Source of the DNA: JARRQJ01 sp963761035
GTDB lineage: Bacteria > Pseudomonadota > Gammaproteobacteria > DRLM01
Reading direction: 5' to 3'
DNA length: 64,000 nucleotides
NCBI GenBank assembly: GCA_963761035.1
Contig: CAVXFH010000002.1
Coordinates: 620,001 to 684,000 of the forward strand
Shown here one piece after another: positions 8,744-17,848 of the stretch. A program made the position numbers and the translations under genes. The notes below the pieces were generated by a model, which was given only the letters and a program-made list of their open reading frames with translations, ran no database searches and had not been told where the DNA came from. Numbering within the stretch: position 1 is the first letter of the stretch; every line of letters starts with the position of its first letter.

Positions 8744-9702
8744 TTGAGTTTCAGCTCCGTGTCGCGCGCGAACGGCCATTTGCGGTTGACCTCGTCCACC
8801 AACAGTTGAACCTTGCCCACCGTCGCGTCTACCTCTTCGCGCAGCGCGCCCAGGTCGTTGGTGGCGGTATGCGCGTTCGCCGCCACGGCTTGCGTCTCGA
8901 CCAGAATGCCGTCGATCTTTTTCAGGGTGTCCCGCGTGTCGGCGAGCAGCGCATTTAACTGCGCGACCGCGGCGTTGCCCTCCGGCACCATGCCCTGTGA
9001 TCCGAGCAACTGCGCATCGGCCTTGGTGGCCATGTCGTCGATGTGTGTCAGCAAGGTGTTCACTTGGGAGAGCGCCGTGCTGATCTTCTGGGCATCGGCG
9101 TCATTGCCGAGCAGCGCGCCCACGGCGCCGTGCGGCCCGTCGAACCGATCCGTGAGCTTTTGTACGTTGGCCAAGGTGCGGGCCAAGGGCGCATCGGGCG
9201 CGGTGAGTTGCGTCAGGTTTTGGATAAGTTCGCTCGCTTGGGAGGCGATGCGCGGCAGTTCGGCGGTGGCGTCGCCCACCAATACATTGCGTTCGGCCCC
9301 ATCGGGCAGCGGGGGATCGGTGAGCACGCCGCTGTAGGCCTTGAGGCTGGCGCCGCCCACCAGGCTGCGCACCAAGGTAAAGACACTGGAATCACGCAAC
9401 CAGTGCGCGTCCTTTTTCGACACGTCGATCTCTATATGCGTGCTGCCGTCGGACGCCAGTTCAATGCTGTTCACGCGCCCGATCGGGAAACCGGAAAAGG
9501 TGATGTCCATACCCACGCTGATGCCTTCGGCATCGCCGGCCACCAGCACCAGCCGCTGCGTGGCCTCGAAGGTGCCGCGCGCGTAGAGAATGTACATGAC
9601 CATGGTGATGACCAGGGCGACGAACAGCGCGAGCAGCAGCCCTGCCTTGAATTCCAGGTTGGAAACCGGTGCCGCGCGCGGGAGGGATTCGTCCGACTTC
9701 AT
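8740..9702 (-). CDS. MCE/MlaD-family substrate-binding protein of a lipid ABC transporter
   Basis: 320 residues. One N-terminal membrane anchor (FKAGLLLALFVALVITMVMYIL, about residues 17-39, shown in part) is followed by the MCE fold: LVLVAGDAEGISVGMDITFS then FPIGRVNSIELASDG. After that comes a long helical region with repeated leucine/alanine heptads ending in VGKVQLLVDEVNRKW. MCE proteins form a periplasmic channel that passes phospholipid between permease and outer membrane. The gene lies 4 bp after mlaE-like and overlaps the lipoprotein gene, so the three form one operon. No MlaF-type ATPase gene is present next to them. Confidence 0.85.
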   Translation of the reverse strand: MKSDESLPRAAPVSNLEFKAGLLLALFVALVITMVMYILYARGTFEATQRLVLVAGDAEGISVGMDITFSGFPIGRVNSIELASDGSTHIEIDVSKKDAHWLRDSSVFTLVRSLVGGASLKAYSGVLTDPPLPDGAERNVLVGDATAELPRIASQASELIQNLTQLTAPDAPLARTLANVQKLTDRFDGPHGAVGALLGNDADAQKISTALSQVNTLLTHIDDMATKADAQLLGSQGMVPEGNAAVAQLNALLADTRDTLKKIDGILVETQAVAANAHTATNDLGALREEVDATVGKVQLLVDEVNRKWPFARDTELKLK

Positions 9703-9706
9703 GGAT

Positions 9707-10510
9707 TCAGGAGTAGTTTCCCACCAGCGAGAAGGCCTCGATGATCACCATAACCAGGAGTGTGCGCACCAGGCCCTGCAATTCGGCGGTGGTGTTGGCG
9801 CGGCGGCGCGGTACGGCGTCGAGCACCGAGGCGATGGGCATCAACGCCACGGTTATACTGAGGAACAGGATCTTGAACAGGAAGATCAGCGACACCGGAG
9901 TGCTGAACACATGGCCTACGGTGTGGGTATAGCTCGCGAAGCCCTCCGTAGTGATGCCGTACACCGAAAGGTAGGCCACGACGAGGGTGACCACGCTGCT
10001 CATCGTTGCCAGCATCAGCGCGCAGAACGAGCCGGCTACCACGCGCGGCAGCACCTCGCGGCGCAGCGGGTCGATCCCCCGCCCCGCCAATTCGTCCCAA
10101 CCACCGTGTGCGCGCAGCGCGGCGACCTCGCCCGACAGCGGGATGGTGCAGTGGAGCGCGGCGAACAGCGCTGCGGCGAGCGGTATGAGCTCGAGCACCA
10201 GTACGCGCACCACCATCTCCAGCGCGTACTGCGAGAGGCCGTAGCTCAGCGCCGTGACCAGGACGATGCGAATCACCACCAAGCTGATGAGCGTGCTGAG
10301 CACGGTAAACCACAGCAGCGTTTGCGAGGTGCCCAGGTAGAGATGGCGCGCCATCGCCCGGCGGCTGTCGACCGCATAGCTCGACGGCGAGAGCGCAAGA
10401 ACAGTCAGCAACGCGGCCAGATGGATGGTGCGCCACCAACCGATCAGCCACTGCCCGGCGGCGTGGGCAAAACCGGCGAGGGCGCGATACGGCGAAGTGA
10501 TAGGAATCAT
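9707..10510 (-). CDS. MlaE-family ABC transporter permease
   Basis: 267 residues with about six hydrophobic segments, e.g. TLLWFTVLSTLISLVVIRIV and LIPLAAALFAALHCTIPLSG. The region SGEVAALRAHGGWDELAGRGIDPLRREVLPR (shown only as landmark; residues about 125-155) is the characteristic MlaE coupling segment. It would form the inner-membrane part of a phospholipid ABC transporter with the MCE protein encoded next. Start ATG at 10510. First gene of the operon; ATPase partner must be encoded elsewhere. Confidence 0.85.
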   Translation of the reverse strand: MIPITSPYRALAGFAHAAGQWLIGWWRTIHLAALLTVLALSPSSYAVDSRRAMARHLYLGTSQTLLWFTVLSTLISLVVIRIVLVTALSYGLSQYALEMVVRVLVLELIPLAAALFAALHCTIPLSGEVAALRAHGGWDELAGRGIDPLRREVLPRVVAGSFCALMLATMSSVVTLVVAYLSVYGITTEGFASYTHTVGHVFSTPVSLIFLFKILFLSITVALMPIASVLDAVPRRRANTTAELQGLVRTLLVMVIIEAFSLVGNYS

Positions 10511-10608
10511 GTCAAGATCATAAGACGAGCATGGAAAGAATCAAAGCCATTTCAGCCTGCGGGAGGCTCAATCTAACCCGGTCACAGGAGCTGCTCGAAA
10601 TTTATTGG

Positions 10609-10711
10609 GGTCAGATTGAGCTATCCCATGTTGTACGGACACATCAATAGGAGACAATGATGAAGGAGGTGTCCGATGGAAGGCAAGCGAAGACAGAAGG
10701 TCAATCTGACC
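10609..10711. repeat. Small element bounded by an 11 bp perfect inverted repeat
   Basis: GGTCAGATTGA at 10609-10619 is the exact reverse complement of TCAATCTGACC at 10701-10711. The 81 bases between contain ATGAAGGAGGTGTCC and other non-family sequence. A related GGCTCAATCTAACCC lies just before at 10565. The right repeat includes the msrA stop codon, so the tail of MsrA was probably rewritten by this insertion. It looks like a miniature or decayed mobile element. Confidence 0.45.
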
Positions 10712-11450
10712 TCGATGATTTTCCGAGTATTGGGTGCCTCTCTCCGTCGGATGCGTGGCTCGCCGCCACTAGCACCGCATCGGCGCGATAGCGGGTGGGG
10801 AAAAGACGTTTCAGAGCCAGAATCTTCGGCAGGTCATTGACGACAATATAGGGATAGGCCGGATTTCGTTCCAGAAAGTTCTGATGGTGGGCCTCAGCCG
10901 GATAAAAGGCGCGGCCTGATTCAATCCGGGTGACGATCGGGGCAGCAAAGACGTGCGCCAGGTTGAGCTGGGCGATGTACGCCTTTGCGATGCGCGCCTG
11001 CTCCGCATCCTTCGGGAAAATGGCCGAACGATACTGGGTGCCGGAGTCCGGGCCCTGCCGATTAAGTTCGGTAGGGTTGTGGGCTACGGAAAAAAAGATC
11101 TGCAGGATGCGCCCGTAGCTGATCCGTCGAGGATCGAAGGTGATCTGCACCGATTCCGCGTGCCCGGTTGTCCCCGTGCTGACCATGGAGTAGTGTGCGG
11201 TCGCCTCGTCGCCGCCGGCATAACCGGAGACGGCATTACTCACGCCCTCGACATGTTGGAAGACCCCCTGGACACCCCAGAAACATCCTCCGGCTATTAC
11301 AGCGACCTCGGACGTCGCCCGTTCCGGCACCGCGTCGACTGCGGGCGCCGGGATCACACGTGCCTCCTCGGTGGCGGAAATAGCGAGCCCCACGCCCAAC
11401 AATAGAAGCAACGCCGCCACCCCCACCAGGACTGATGGCCTTGTCAGCAT
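10701..11450 (-). CDS. msrA: Peptide methionine sulfoxide reductase MsrA, membrane-anchored or exported
   Basis: 249 residues. The catalytic motif GGCFWGVQGVFQHVEGV carries the nucleophilic Cys. Family blocks follow: VSGYAGG, YSMVSTGTTGHAESVQITFD, DSGTQYRSAIF and YPAEAHHQNFLERNP. An N-terminal hydrophobic segment (VGVAALLLLLGVGLAISA) implies export or anchoring, so it would repair oxidised methionine in periplasmic proteins. The last about 15 residues (ERHPILGKSSRSD) look foreign and fall in the inverted-repeat element at 10609-10711. Start ATG at 11450 has AGGAGG within GATTCATGC context upstream (GGAGGT at 11459). Confidence 0.9.
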   Translation of the reverse strand: MLTRPSVLVGVAALLLLLGVGLAISATEEARVIPAPAVDAVPERATSEVAVIAGGCFWGVQGVFQHVEGVSNAVSGYAGGDEATAHYSMVSTGTTGHAESVQITFDPRRISYGRILQIFFSVAHNPTELNRQGPDSGTQYRSAIFPKDAEQARIAKAYIAQLNLAHVFAAPIVTRIESGRAFYPAEAHHQNFLERNPAYPYIVVNDLPKILALKRLFPTRYRADAVLVAASHASDGERHPILGKSSRSD

Positions 11451-11699
11451 GAATCAGACCTCCTATTGAGTTAACGAGCCATTACGATTATGTCTGATAG
11501 AAAGCGTAGTTTCTATTAGACACTATTGCATCACGAATACATCACAAAGTATCCATTAGGGATGAAATGTGCACTTTGATTGAAAAACCCAGGACAGTTG
11601 GGCATTCGCTCTAATATTAGCAATAATTGCTCACTGACCGGGATTATTGAGCCTGAAGCAAGCGGAATAACTGTCGGCGGCCACATAGGAAGGAGACAG

Positions 11700-11828
11700 C
11701 AGGATTTTGAACTGTCGGAATCCGACTTAAACAGAATCACCGCATTGGATACGGCAACCAGTGCGTTTTTCTCGCATCGCGATCCGGCGATGGTCGAATG
11801 GCTGACCGCACGAAAACTGGATGTGTAG
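11700..11828 (+). pseudogene. Aldo/keto reductase, C-terminal fragment
   Basis: The frame reads DFELSESDLNRITALDTATS then AFFSHRDPAMVEWLTARKLD and ends in TAG. This is the typical end of 2,5-didehydrogluconate reductase-like aldo/keto reductases (FFSHRDPAMVEWL...RKLD). The upstream part of the frame is not family-like, and the TIM-barrel catalytic residues are absent. It is an orphan fragment, probably left by a deletion or insertion event in this debris-rich stretch (11451-12081), which otherwise holds nothing recognisable. Confidence 0.65.
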
Positions 11829-12081
11829 AAGTAATGAATTATAAATGAAATAATCGGGGTCAATGGACAAAACTGGGTTGTGTGACTACGGATACGAAGC
11901 AAGTCCACATGATCCGTTAAGCATCTCCGCTGACCCCGTCGCGACCGCTTTCCATCCTCGCTACTCATTTGTGCGAGTGTCCGAGGCTTCGCCGGATTAC
12001 ACCGCTACCCGCACTTGAACGTGCTTGTGAAAGCATGACACACTCCTCGCGTAGCTGCGCTTCGTGGAAGGCCGAGATACC

Positions 12082-13362
12082 ATGCCCGAAATCGATACGA
12101 CCGTCGTCCAACATTTCTTGATCGCGCTGGCGATCGGCGCCTTGGTCGGTGTCGAGCGCGAAAAGCAAAAGAACACTAAGTCGCAGACCACCTTCGGGGG
12201 GATACGCACTTTCATTCTGTTCGCGCAAGCTGGCGCCGTGGCTGCCTGGTTATCGCAAAATCTCAATACACCCTGGATATTCATCGGGGCATTGGCCGCC
12301 GTGGCGGGCGCGGTAATCACGGGCTACATTCTTGAAAGTCACGCCAATCCGGGTCAACTGGGATTGACCACGGAATTGGCGGCCATCACCGTTTATCTGC
12401 TGGGCGGCGCGGTCATGTACGGATTCGCCGCGTTTGCGGTGCCGCTGGCGATCCTGACCACCGCGGTGCTTGCCTTCAAGCAACCGTTGCACGGCTTGGT
12501 GAAAAATCTCGGGACGGAGGACATCTACGCGGGCCTGCAACTGCTCATCGCCACCTTCATTGTTTTGCCGCTATTGCCGGACAAGACCATTGATCCCTGG
12601 CAAGCCCTCAACCCCTACGAACTCTGGCTGCTGGTCGTCTTGATTTCGGGGCTATCGCTGGTGGGATATATTGCGGTGCGCTGGCTTGGCAGTGCGCGCG
12701 GGACGGCCGTTACCGGTATAGCCGGCGGGCTGGTGTCATCCACCGCGGTCAGCCTGAGCTTCGCGCGTCAGAGCAAATCCACTGCCGCGCGCGGCGCGAG
12801 CGATAGCAACCTCGCCGCTGGCGTCCTGTTGGCGTGGATGGTGATGTTCATACGTATGATCATCATCGTATCTGTCATCAACCAGGAGCTGGTCGCGCGT
12901 ATGCTATTCCCCTTCGCGTCCATAGCGTTGACGTGCGCCATATTGGCGGGCCTGTATTACCGGCGCGGCATAGCGGAGCAGCGCCCCGAAACCCAGACCC
13001 GGGTCGCATTGCAGAATCCATTCAGTCTCGGCGCTGCCGTTCGCTTCGGCCTGCTGTTCGCCGTGGTCCTGCTGATCGTCCGTCTCACGCAGGTGTATCT
13101 GCCCGCCAAGGGTCTTTATGTTGTGAGCGCGCTGGCCGGCCTGACGGATGTCGATGCAATAACTCTTTCAATGGCCAAATACGCCGATCAAAGCCACGAT
13201 TTGGGTTTAGCAACCGGTGCGATCACTATCGCCGCAATTAGCAATACCTTCACGAAATGCGCCTTCGCCGTGTTCCTGGGCAGCCCGGGCATGCGCAGGC
13301 ATTTGTTGGCCGCTACCGGCGTCATACTGGTCGTAAGCATAATAGCGCTGTGGTTAAGTTAA
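12082..13362 (+). CDS. MgtC/SapB and DUF4010 family multispanning membrane protein
   Basis: 426 residues from ATG 12082 (GTG 12064 is an upstream alternative; GGAAGG at 12065 supports 12082). The N-terminal MgtC/SapB-like part shows FLIALAIGALVGVEREKQK and FGGIRTFILFAQAG. The C-terminal DUF4010 part shows GLVSSTAVSLSFARQS and SALAGLTDVDAITLSMA. About a dozen hydrophobic segments cover the length. The transported substrate, if any, is unknown; homologues are linked to ion homeostasis and stress. Single gene with debris on both sides. Confidence 0.8.
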   Translation: MPEIDTTVVQHFLIALAIGALVGVEREKQKNTKSQTTFGGIRTFILFAQAGAVAAWLSQNLNTPWIFIGALAAVAGAVITGYILESHANPGQLGLTTELAAITVYLLGGAVMYGFAAFAVPLAILTTAVLAFKQPLHGLVKNLGTEDIYAGLQLLIATFIVLPLLPDKTIDPWQALNPYELWLLVVLISGLSLVGYIAVRWLGSARGTAVTGIAGGLVSSTAVSLSFARQSKSTAARGASDSNLAAGVLLAWMVMFIRMIIIVSVINQELVARMLFPFASIALTCAILAGLYYRRGIAEQRPETQTRVALQNPFSLGAAVRFGLLFAVVLLIVRLTQVYLPAKGLYVVSALAGLTDVDAITLSMAKYADQSHDLGLATGAITIAAISNTFTKCAFAVFLGSPGMRRHLLAATGVILVVSIIALWLS

Positions 13363-13517
13363 TGGACGGCACTGCCAATTGAAAAAAGTAAAATAAAGGT
13401 AAGGAATAGTTACCTGACCGATAATTTGGTCCGGAAGAATAGAAGGTGGCTGCATGACGGTTGAATAATCGTTTTTACAATCTACAGTAGCCGTCGCGGA
13501 AGGTGCGGACCCCTTTT

Positions 13518-14147
13518 CTAAAGTTTTTTGAGTAGCTTGCTCGCGATGCGGCCGTCGCGGCCCTCGGGGTCGGTATTGACGGTCTGGTTCAGATAATCAC
13601 GGTACGCGTTGTCATCCCCTTCGCCATGCGCAACCAGCGCCGCGGCCAGATAGGTCGCCGCCTTGTACCCGGCCGCCATCCCGTTGAAGGCGGGATGGGC
13701 GAGGATCTCCTGCAACAAGCGCTTGCCCTTATCATTGCGATCGAAAAAAGCCGGGATATGGATATAGGAGTTCGCCGCCACCAACAAGGTGTCAAGGTAG
13801 TGGGGCGAGCCCTGATCAGCGCTTGCCTTCAGCATATCGAGCGCCCGATCGATCTCGCCCAGGCCCTCTTCGGTCAAGCGCTGCTTATCGAGGTTGTTTG
13901 GGGCATCTCTACCCTGCAGGGTAATGCAGGCGCCATGATAGGCGAGGAACACCGGCTCCCGCGGATAACTCGCGATGAGCGCCCCGAAGCGCAGAGTCGC
14001 CTTGCGCACAACGCGCTTGTCACCGTCTACGCCCTGTAAAAATAAATGACGCGCCGCTGTAAGTTCGCTGTCAATATCTCCCGCCAGTGCGGTAGATATT
14101 CCCGGCAGCAACATGAGCAAGCAAAGCAAATAAATCCATCTGAACAA
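13518..14147 (-). CDS. Exported TPR-like protein of unknown function
   Basis: 209 residues from a TTG at 14147 that has GGAGGA seven bases upstream. This start gives a clean signal peptide (LFRWIYLLCLLMLLPGISTALAGD), whereas the longer upstream frame does not. The mature part contains helical repeat-like segments: ELTAARHLFLQGVDGDKRV, GEIDRALDMLKASADQGSPH and YKAATYLAAALVAHGEGDD. Spacing suggests tetratricopeptide-like pairs. No catalytic motif seen. Probably a periplasmic scaffold; not in an obvious operon. Confidence 0.6.
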   Translation of the reverse strand: MFRWIYLLCLLMLLPGISTALAGDIDSELTAARHLFLQGVDGDKRVVRKATLRFGALIASYPREPVFLAYHGACITLQGRDAPNNLDKQRLTEEGLGEIDRALDMLKASADQGSPHYLDTLLVAANSYIHIPAFFDRNDKGKRLLQEILAHPAFNGMAAGYKAATYLAAALVAHGEGDDNAYRDYLNQTVNTDPEGRDGRIASKLLKKL

Positions 14148-14226
14148 ATTGTATTCCTCCAACTCCCCCGCATTTTGCCGCACGCCGCACCATGGCACAT
14201 CAAACATCAAAGCCGCGCGGGCATTC

Positions 14227-14280
14227 GGGATCAGATCACTATTCTTCGCAATGATCGTTTCGAATATTACCGAAAACTTT
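14227..14280. repeat. Dispersed repeat, copy D
   Basis: GGGATCAGATCACTATTCTT then CGCAATGATCG and ATATTACCGAAAACTT. It aligns best with copy C at 27792 (CAGATCAC, TTCTTGCCAAT, ATTACTGAAAAACT), with an 11-base insertion. It ends a few bases before the orphan aminopeptidase C-terminus, so the repeat may mark a recombination junction. Confidence 0.4.
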
Positions 14281-14306
14281 GCTCTAATCACAATGATTAT
14301 ATTATA

Positions 14307-14435
14307 GACGCGAATGTACCCCGGCTGCATCTTGATATGGCTGGCGCGAACAACAAAGGCGGCCTTGTCCGCATACCCGGCACCACCACCGGATTCGGGG
14401 TGCGTTACACGCTGCGTTTGTTGCTTGATCAATAG
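14307..14435 (+). pseudogene. Orphan C-terminal fragment of a leucyl aminopeptidase
   Basis: Reads VPRLHLDMAGANNKGGLVRI then PGTTTGFGVRYTLRLLLD and a stop. It matches the end of the M17 protein at 443-1923 (PWLHLDLASASNKGG ... TTGFGVRYTLELVLG). It is too divergent to be a recent copy: about two thirds of residues agree. No other part of the gene is present. It suggests a second, older aminopeptidase gene that was deleted, or a transferred 3' end. Confidence 0.7.
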
Positions 14436-14734
14436 GCGATGAACGATAAATGGGGCCGGTGACAAAGCACTTCATTCTCATCGTGAATTTATCCTCATCT
14501 CATCTTTCATGCCATGCACGAGAAGTAAAAATGGCCGGGGTGACCTATTTTTATGGCCCTATTTTTAGGCCGCTCCGTTTCTAGAGTATGTTTATTTGGC
14601 GCCGAATCGTATAGGCCAGGTGATTGCCGGCGGCTAAAATAGATGTCGACGTAATGTATCGTTATGCGCATTATTCCTGATCTGCTAAAGTTAAATTAGA
14701 ATTTATTAGATCAACCTGACTGGGGAATTAAAAA

Positions 14735-15517
14735 ATGCGCCATCTACTGTCGCTCATCTTGGTTTTTTCTTCTTTCCTGACTGTCGTCCCTGCTTATGCC
14801 GAAGGCAATGACTGCGGGGATGGTCAAACCGAAACGCAATTCATGCGTAATGATCTCGCGTCCATCAAGAAAGTCATGTTGGGTATCGTAAATGCCATAG
14901 GCGCGGCGCCGGCGCCGTACGCAAAAGAAAATGAAGACTGGACATTGCCTACGTATGCCTGCCGAGATAAGAACGGCTATTATCCGATCAGCGTATCTTA
15001 TAGCGAAAATATCACGGTAGATGCCGCGCAGAAAAAATTCAGTCAAGATGCGCAGAATAAGTTAATGGAAGCTCAGGCCAAGGGTGATTTTCAGTCAATG
15101 GGGGCGCTCACCCAGCAGATACAGGCCCAAGCGATGCAGCAGGCCATGGCCAACCAGAACAATACCCCGATCACCATCAACGCCTATGCCAACGACGGCT
15201 CATCGGGAACCATAGATCCTGACAGTGTTTTCGAGGACGGAGTAGGCTTTATCGCCATTAAAGCCGCGAACGGCGGTGAGAGCAGCGGGCAGGAAAAAAT
15301 TGACTTTTACTTTGACCCGGTCGCACTGAAAGACGCGGAAAAAATCGCCAGCTTCGATCTCGGCGGGAATCTGCGCGTGCCTGATAAGCTGGCGCTGACT
15401 AGCATCAGGATCGAAATTACCGGGCCCGCCGCCCCGGTGGAAGCCATAGCCAAGCAGTTAAAGACCGGAGAAGTGCTCAAGCGATTAACTGAGAAGCGCA
15501 CGAAGGTGGATAGGTAA
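14735..15517 (+). CDS. Exported protein of unknown function
   Basis: 260 residues with a clear signal peptide (LLSLILVFSSFLTVVPAYAE, cleavage after AYA). The mature N-terminus has a Cys pair region (NDCGDGQ and YACRDKNGYYPISVSY). Then comes a glutamine/alanine-rich helix (MGALTQQIQAQAMQQAMANQ) that may form a coiled coil, and a beta-rich C-terminal half. No family recognised. It precedes two other exported proteins on the same strand, though with 171 bp before the next gene, so co-regulation is uncertain. Start ATG has GGGG about 9 bases upstream. Confidence 0.6.
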   Translation: MRHLLSLILVFSSFLTVVPAYAEGNDCGDGQTETQFMRNDLASIKKVMLGIVNAIGAAPAPYAKENEDWTLPTYACRDKNGYYPISVSYSENITVDAAQKKFSQDAQNKLMEAQAKGDFQSMGALTQQIQAQAMQQAMANQNNTPITINAYANDGSSGTIDPDSVFEDGVGFIAIKAANGGESSGQEKIDFYFDPVALKDAEKIASFDLGGNLRVPDKLALTSIRIEITGPAAPVEAIAKQLKTGEVLKRLTEKRTKVDR

Positions 15518-15688
15518 AATAAATCCGCCGCGGTGAATTCCATGGCGGCAGCCCGGACGATACGCGCCGGGTGTCTTTGTATTCCCTCCCCTTGAGTGCG
15601 GATAATGAGAATTGAAGCTTTCTATACTCTCCATCCTGTGAAAGAATCGACCATGCCTTATTAAAAAAGCCTAAACAGGGGAAAGGCC

Positions 15689-17848
15689 ATGACGATTGCG
15701 CGAATAGGGGCGACGCTTCTTATTTCCACGACGGTGTTGCTTTCCGCTTGCGGAGGCGGAGGCGGCGGAGGTACACCACCGCCCACGAACAATCTCTCGG
15801 CCAAATCGCTCCAGGTCGTGACCCCGGATCCCCGAATCGCCTATCCATTGCAGGTGTCGGTGTCTATAGAGGCCGACCAGGCCGCGGACAACGTGAGCGT
15901 GTCCGTGTTCGCCATGGAAAAGAGCGACGATCCGGCGGCGCAAATACACCAGACCCCCCTGGGCACCCAGACAATTCCGCATGTGGACGCCGGCACTCAC
16001 TCCTACGAACTGGATGTCAACATCCCCTCCAGCGTCCAATTGCCCGGCCCTTATTACATCGGAGCCATCGTCGATCCGGTCAACGAAGTGGCGGAAACCA
16101 ACGAGGACGACAACACCACCTCCGTCGAGGCAACGCTCTCCGCGGAAGGGACGCCGAATATCGTGCTCACGGAAATGACGCTCGATCGCGCCGCATTGGT
16201 CATCAATACGGACACCTACGAAGATCAAGTGCCGGGGACGGCCGGCAATGTCCACAACGCCGATGCGGGCGGGACCATCACTGTCGGCGCCGACGGCCTG
16301 GGGCCGAACGATACCATCGATATCGAAGCCTTCGCCAATCTGCGTATCATACGCTCCGATACCGGCACCTCGTATGACGTGCCGCTGTATCTCTGGGATT
16401 CCGATGCCGACCGTTACACGGATGCCTATGGCAAGGACCCCAGCACAAACAGCACTACACAGGTGGAATGGCTGCCCCTTGGCCAGTTCACGCCCCAATT
16501 GGTCGAAACGGCGGGCGAAGACGTCACCCTCAACGACGTCAAACGCAACTCGGCCCATATGAATTTCTATTTTCCCGGCAAGCTGGGCAGCGAACTGGTC
16601 ATTGCCATGAGGCATTTGTTCGTTACACTGTCCGACCCCAACGCTCCTCCTCCCGATCTCACGCCCGCGGCCATCAGCGGGATACGCGGCTTCCTCAGAA
16701 ATCTCCCCGGCCCTACACAGGATGCTGCTGCGATCCCGGCGGCCATGGCGGTGATGAGTTTCGCCGTCTGCGTCGACATCAGACCTGCCGATCCGTCCGT
16801 AGTCGATCGCGACCCTGCCGACAACGAGCAGTGCTCGCCGCTGTCGATCACCCTGCCTCCCTTTGGCTCACCACCAATACCGCCGCCGCCGCCGATAGCG
16901 GGCTTTACCCCGCAATTGCCTAATCCCACGGGGCCTTTGTCATCCGGTGACGCCTACGGGACGAAAGGCGGGGGCTCGGTCTTTGCTTTCGGCCCCATCG
17001 ATTTCGGCGCTACCACGTCGGGAGACAATCGTGGCTATATCGAGGAGATACGCGGCGGTATACCCGTCACTATCTTTGGCAAGTTCTTTGATTTTATGAG
17101 TGTCACCGTCAGGGCGCAGCTGGTACCGGACTATAACGGCAAGCCAGACGGCGAGGAGTCGGGCTTTACGATAGAGCTGCGCTTCCTCAATACCTTGCTG
17201 GACTCGGTTAAGTCAGGCCCCATATCATCACCGAAGCTGGATGTCACCTATTCTGAGGAAGCGCCGGCCAAGGAAGAGGATGCGGAACAGCAGCTATTCA
17301 TCGGCCCGGTCCCTGTCGTTGCCGGCGGGGTGGTCGGCGGGAATATCGGTGTTGCGTATGAGTTTAATTTCACGGGTTCGCCGAATCTCTTCCTGGGGAA
17401 CACCGCCGGCCCGCTCGCCAATCTCGAAGCGGTGCTCCACGCCGGGGTGGGCACCAAGCTGTTTTCGGTCGGGGTGGAAGGGGTGTTGACGCTGCTTGAA
17501 GAAAGTTTGGAATTCGTCATCGGCACCGCTATCCACGAATTCAATTCCGGATTTTCAACCAGCCCCGCCGAGTTTGTCATCACGCAAGGTGAAACCCTGA
17601 GCAACGTCTTCACCGGTCCGCGCGGAGCGCTAAATCTTTATGCCAAATACACGGTGCCAAAGCTTGTGACATGCAACTGGGGCTTCATCAAGGGCAAGTG
17701 CATAAAAGCCGCGACGATCAAAGCGACTAAAAATATCTGGCGCTCGCCCGCGCTCTTTGAGTTTAATGACATCCTCTATCAAAATACCGGTGTGCAGCTC
17801 GACGTCGTGGTTCCGTCGGGTCAGGCGCCGAGGTATTACGGTCCTTGA
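15689..17848 (+). CDS. Large lipoprotein with CARDB-like domain
   Basis: 719 residues. Lipoprotein signal ending in LLISTTVLLSAC, then a Gly-rich linker and Pro-rich spacer. Residues about 35-145 resemble a CARDB adhesion-type beta domain (YYIGAIVDPVNEVAETNEDD is the typical hallmark). A proline run (about residue 395) separates it from a C-terminal beta-rich part without known family. Its stop codon overlaps the start of the HEAT-repeat gene (TGATG), a strong sign of coupled translation. Likely anchored in the outer membrane and working with that partner. Start ATG 15689 has AGGGGAAAGG upstream. Confidence 0.7.
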   Translation: MTIARIGATLLISTTVLLSACGGGGGGGTPPPTNNLSAKSLQVVTPDPRIAYPLQVSVSIEADQAADNVSVSVFAMEKSDDPAAQIHQTPLGTQTIPHVDAGTHSYELDVNIPSSVQLPGPYYIGAIVDPVNEVAETNEDDNTTSVEATLSAEGTPNIVLTEMTLDRAALVINTDTYEDQVPGTAGNVHNADAGGTITVGADGLGPNDTIDIEAFANLRIIRSDTGTSYDVPLYLWDSDADRYTDAYGKDPSTNSTTQVEWLPLGQFTPQLVETAGEDVTLNDVKRNSAHMNFYFPGKLGSELVIAMRHLFVTLSDPNAPPPDLTPAAISGIRGFLRNLPGPTQDAAAIPAAMAVMSFAVCVDIRPADPSVVDRDPADNEQCSPLSITLPPFGSPPIPPPPPIAGFTPQLPNPTGPLSSGDAYGTKGGGSVFAFGPIDFGATTSGDNRGYIEEIRGGIPVTIFGKFFDFMSVTVRAQLVPDYNGKPDGEESGFTIELRFLNTLLDSVKSGPISSPKLDVTYSEEAPAKEEDAEQQLFIGPVPVVAGGVVGGNIGVAYEFNFTGSPNLFLGNTAGPLANLEAVLHAGVGTKLFSVGVEGVLTLLEESLEFVIGTAIHEFNSGFSTSPAEFVITQGETLSNVFTGPRGALNLYAKYTVPKLVTCNWGFIKGKCIKAATIKATKNIWRSPALFEFNDILYQNTGVQLDVVVPSGQAPRYYGP

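Larger units (their letters stand above)
14148..14734. other. Gene-poor stretch with debris
   Basis: Apart from repeat copy D (14227-14280) and the aminopeptidase fragment (14307-14435) I see no gene. A string CCGGGGTGACCTATTTTTAT near 14535 resembles ends of REP-associated transposase elements. An AT-rich stretch before 14735 probably carries the promoter of the next gene. Confidence 0.35.
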
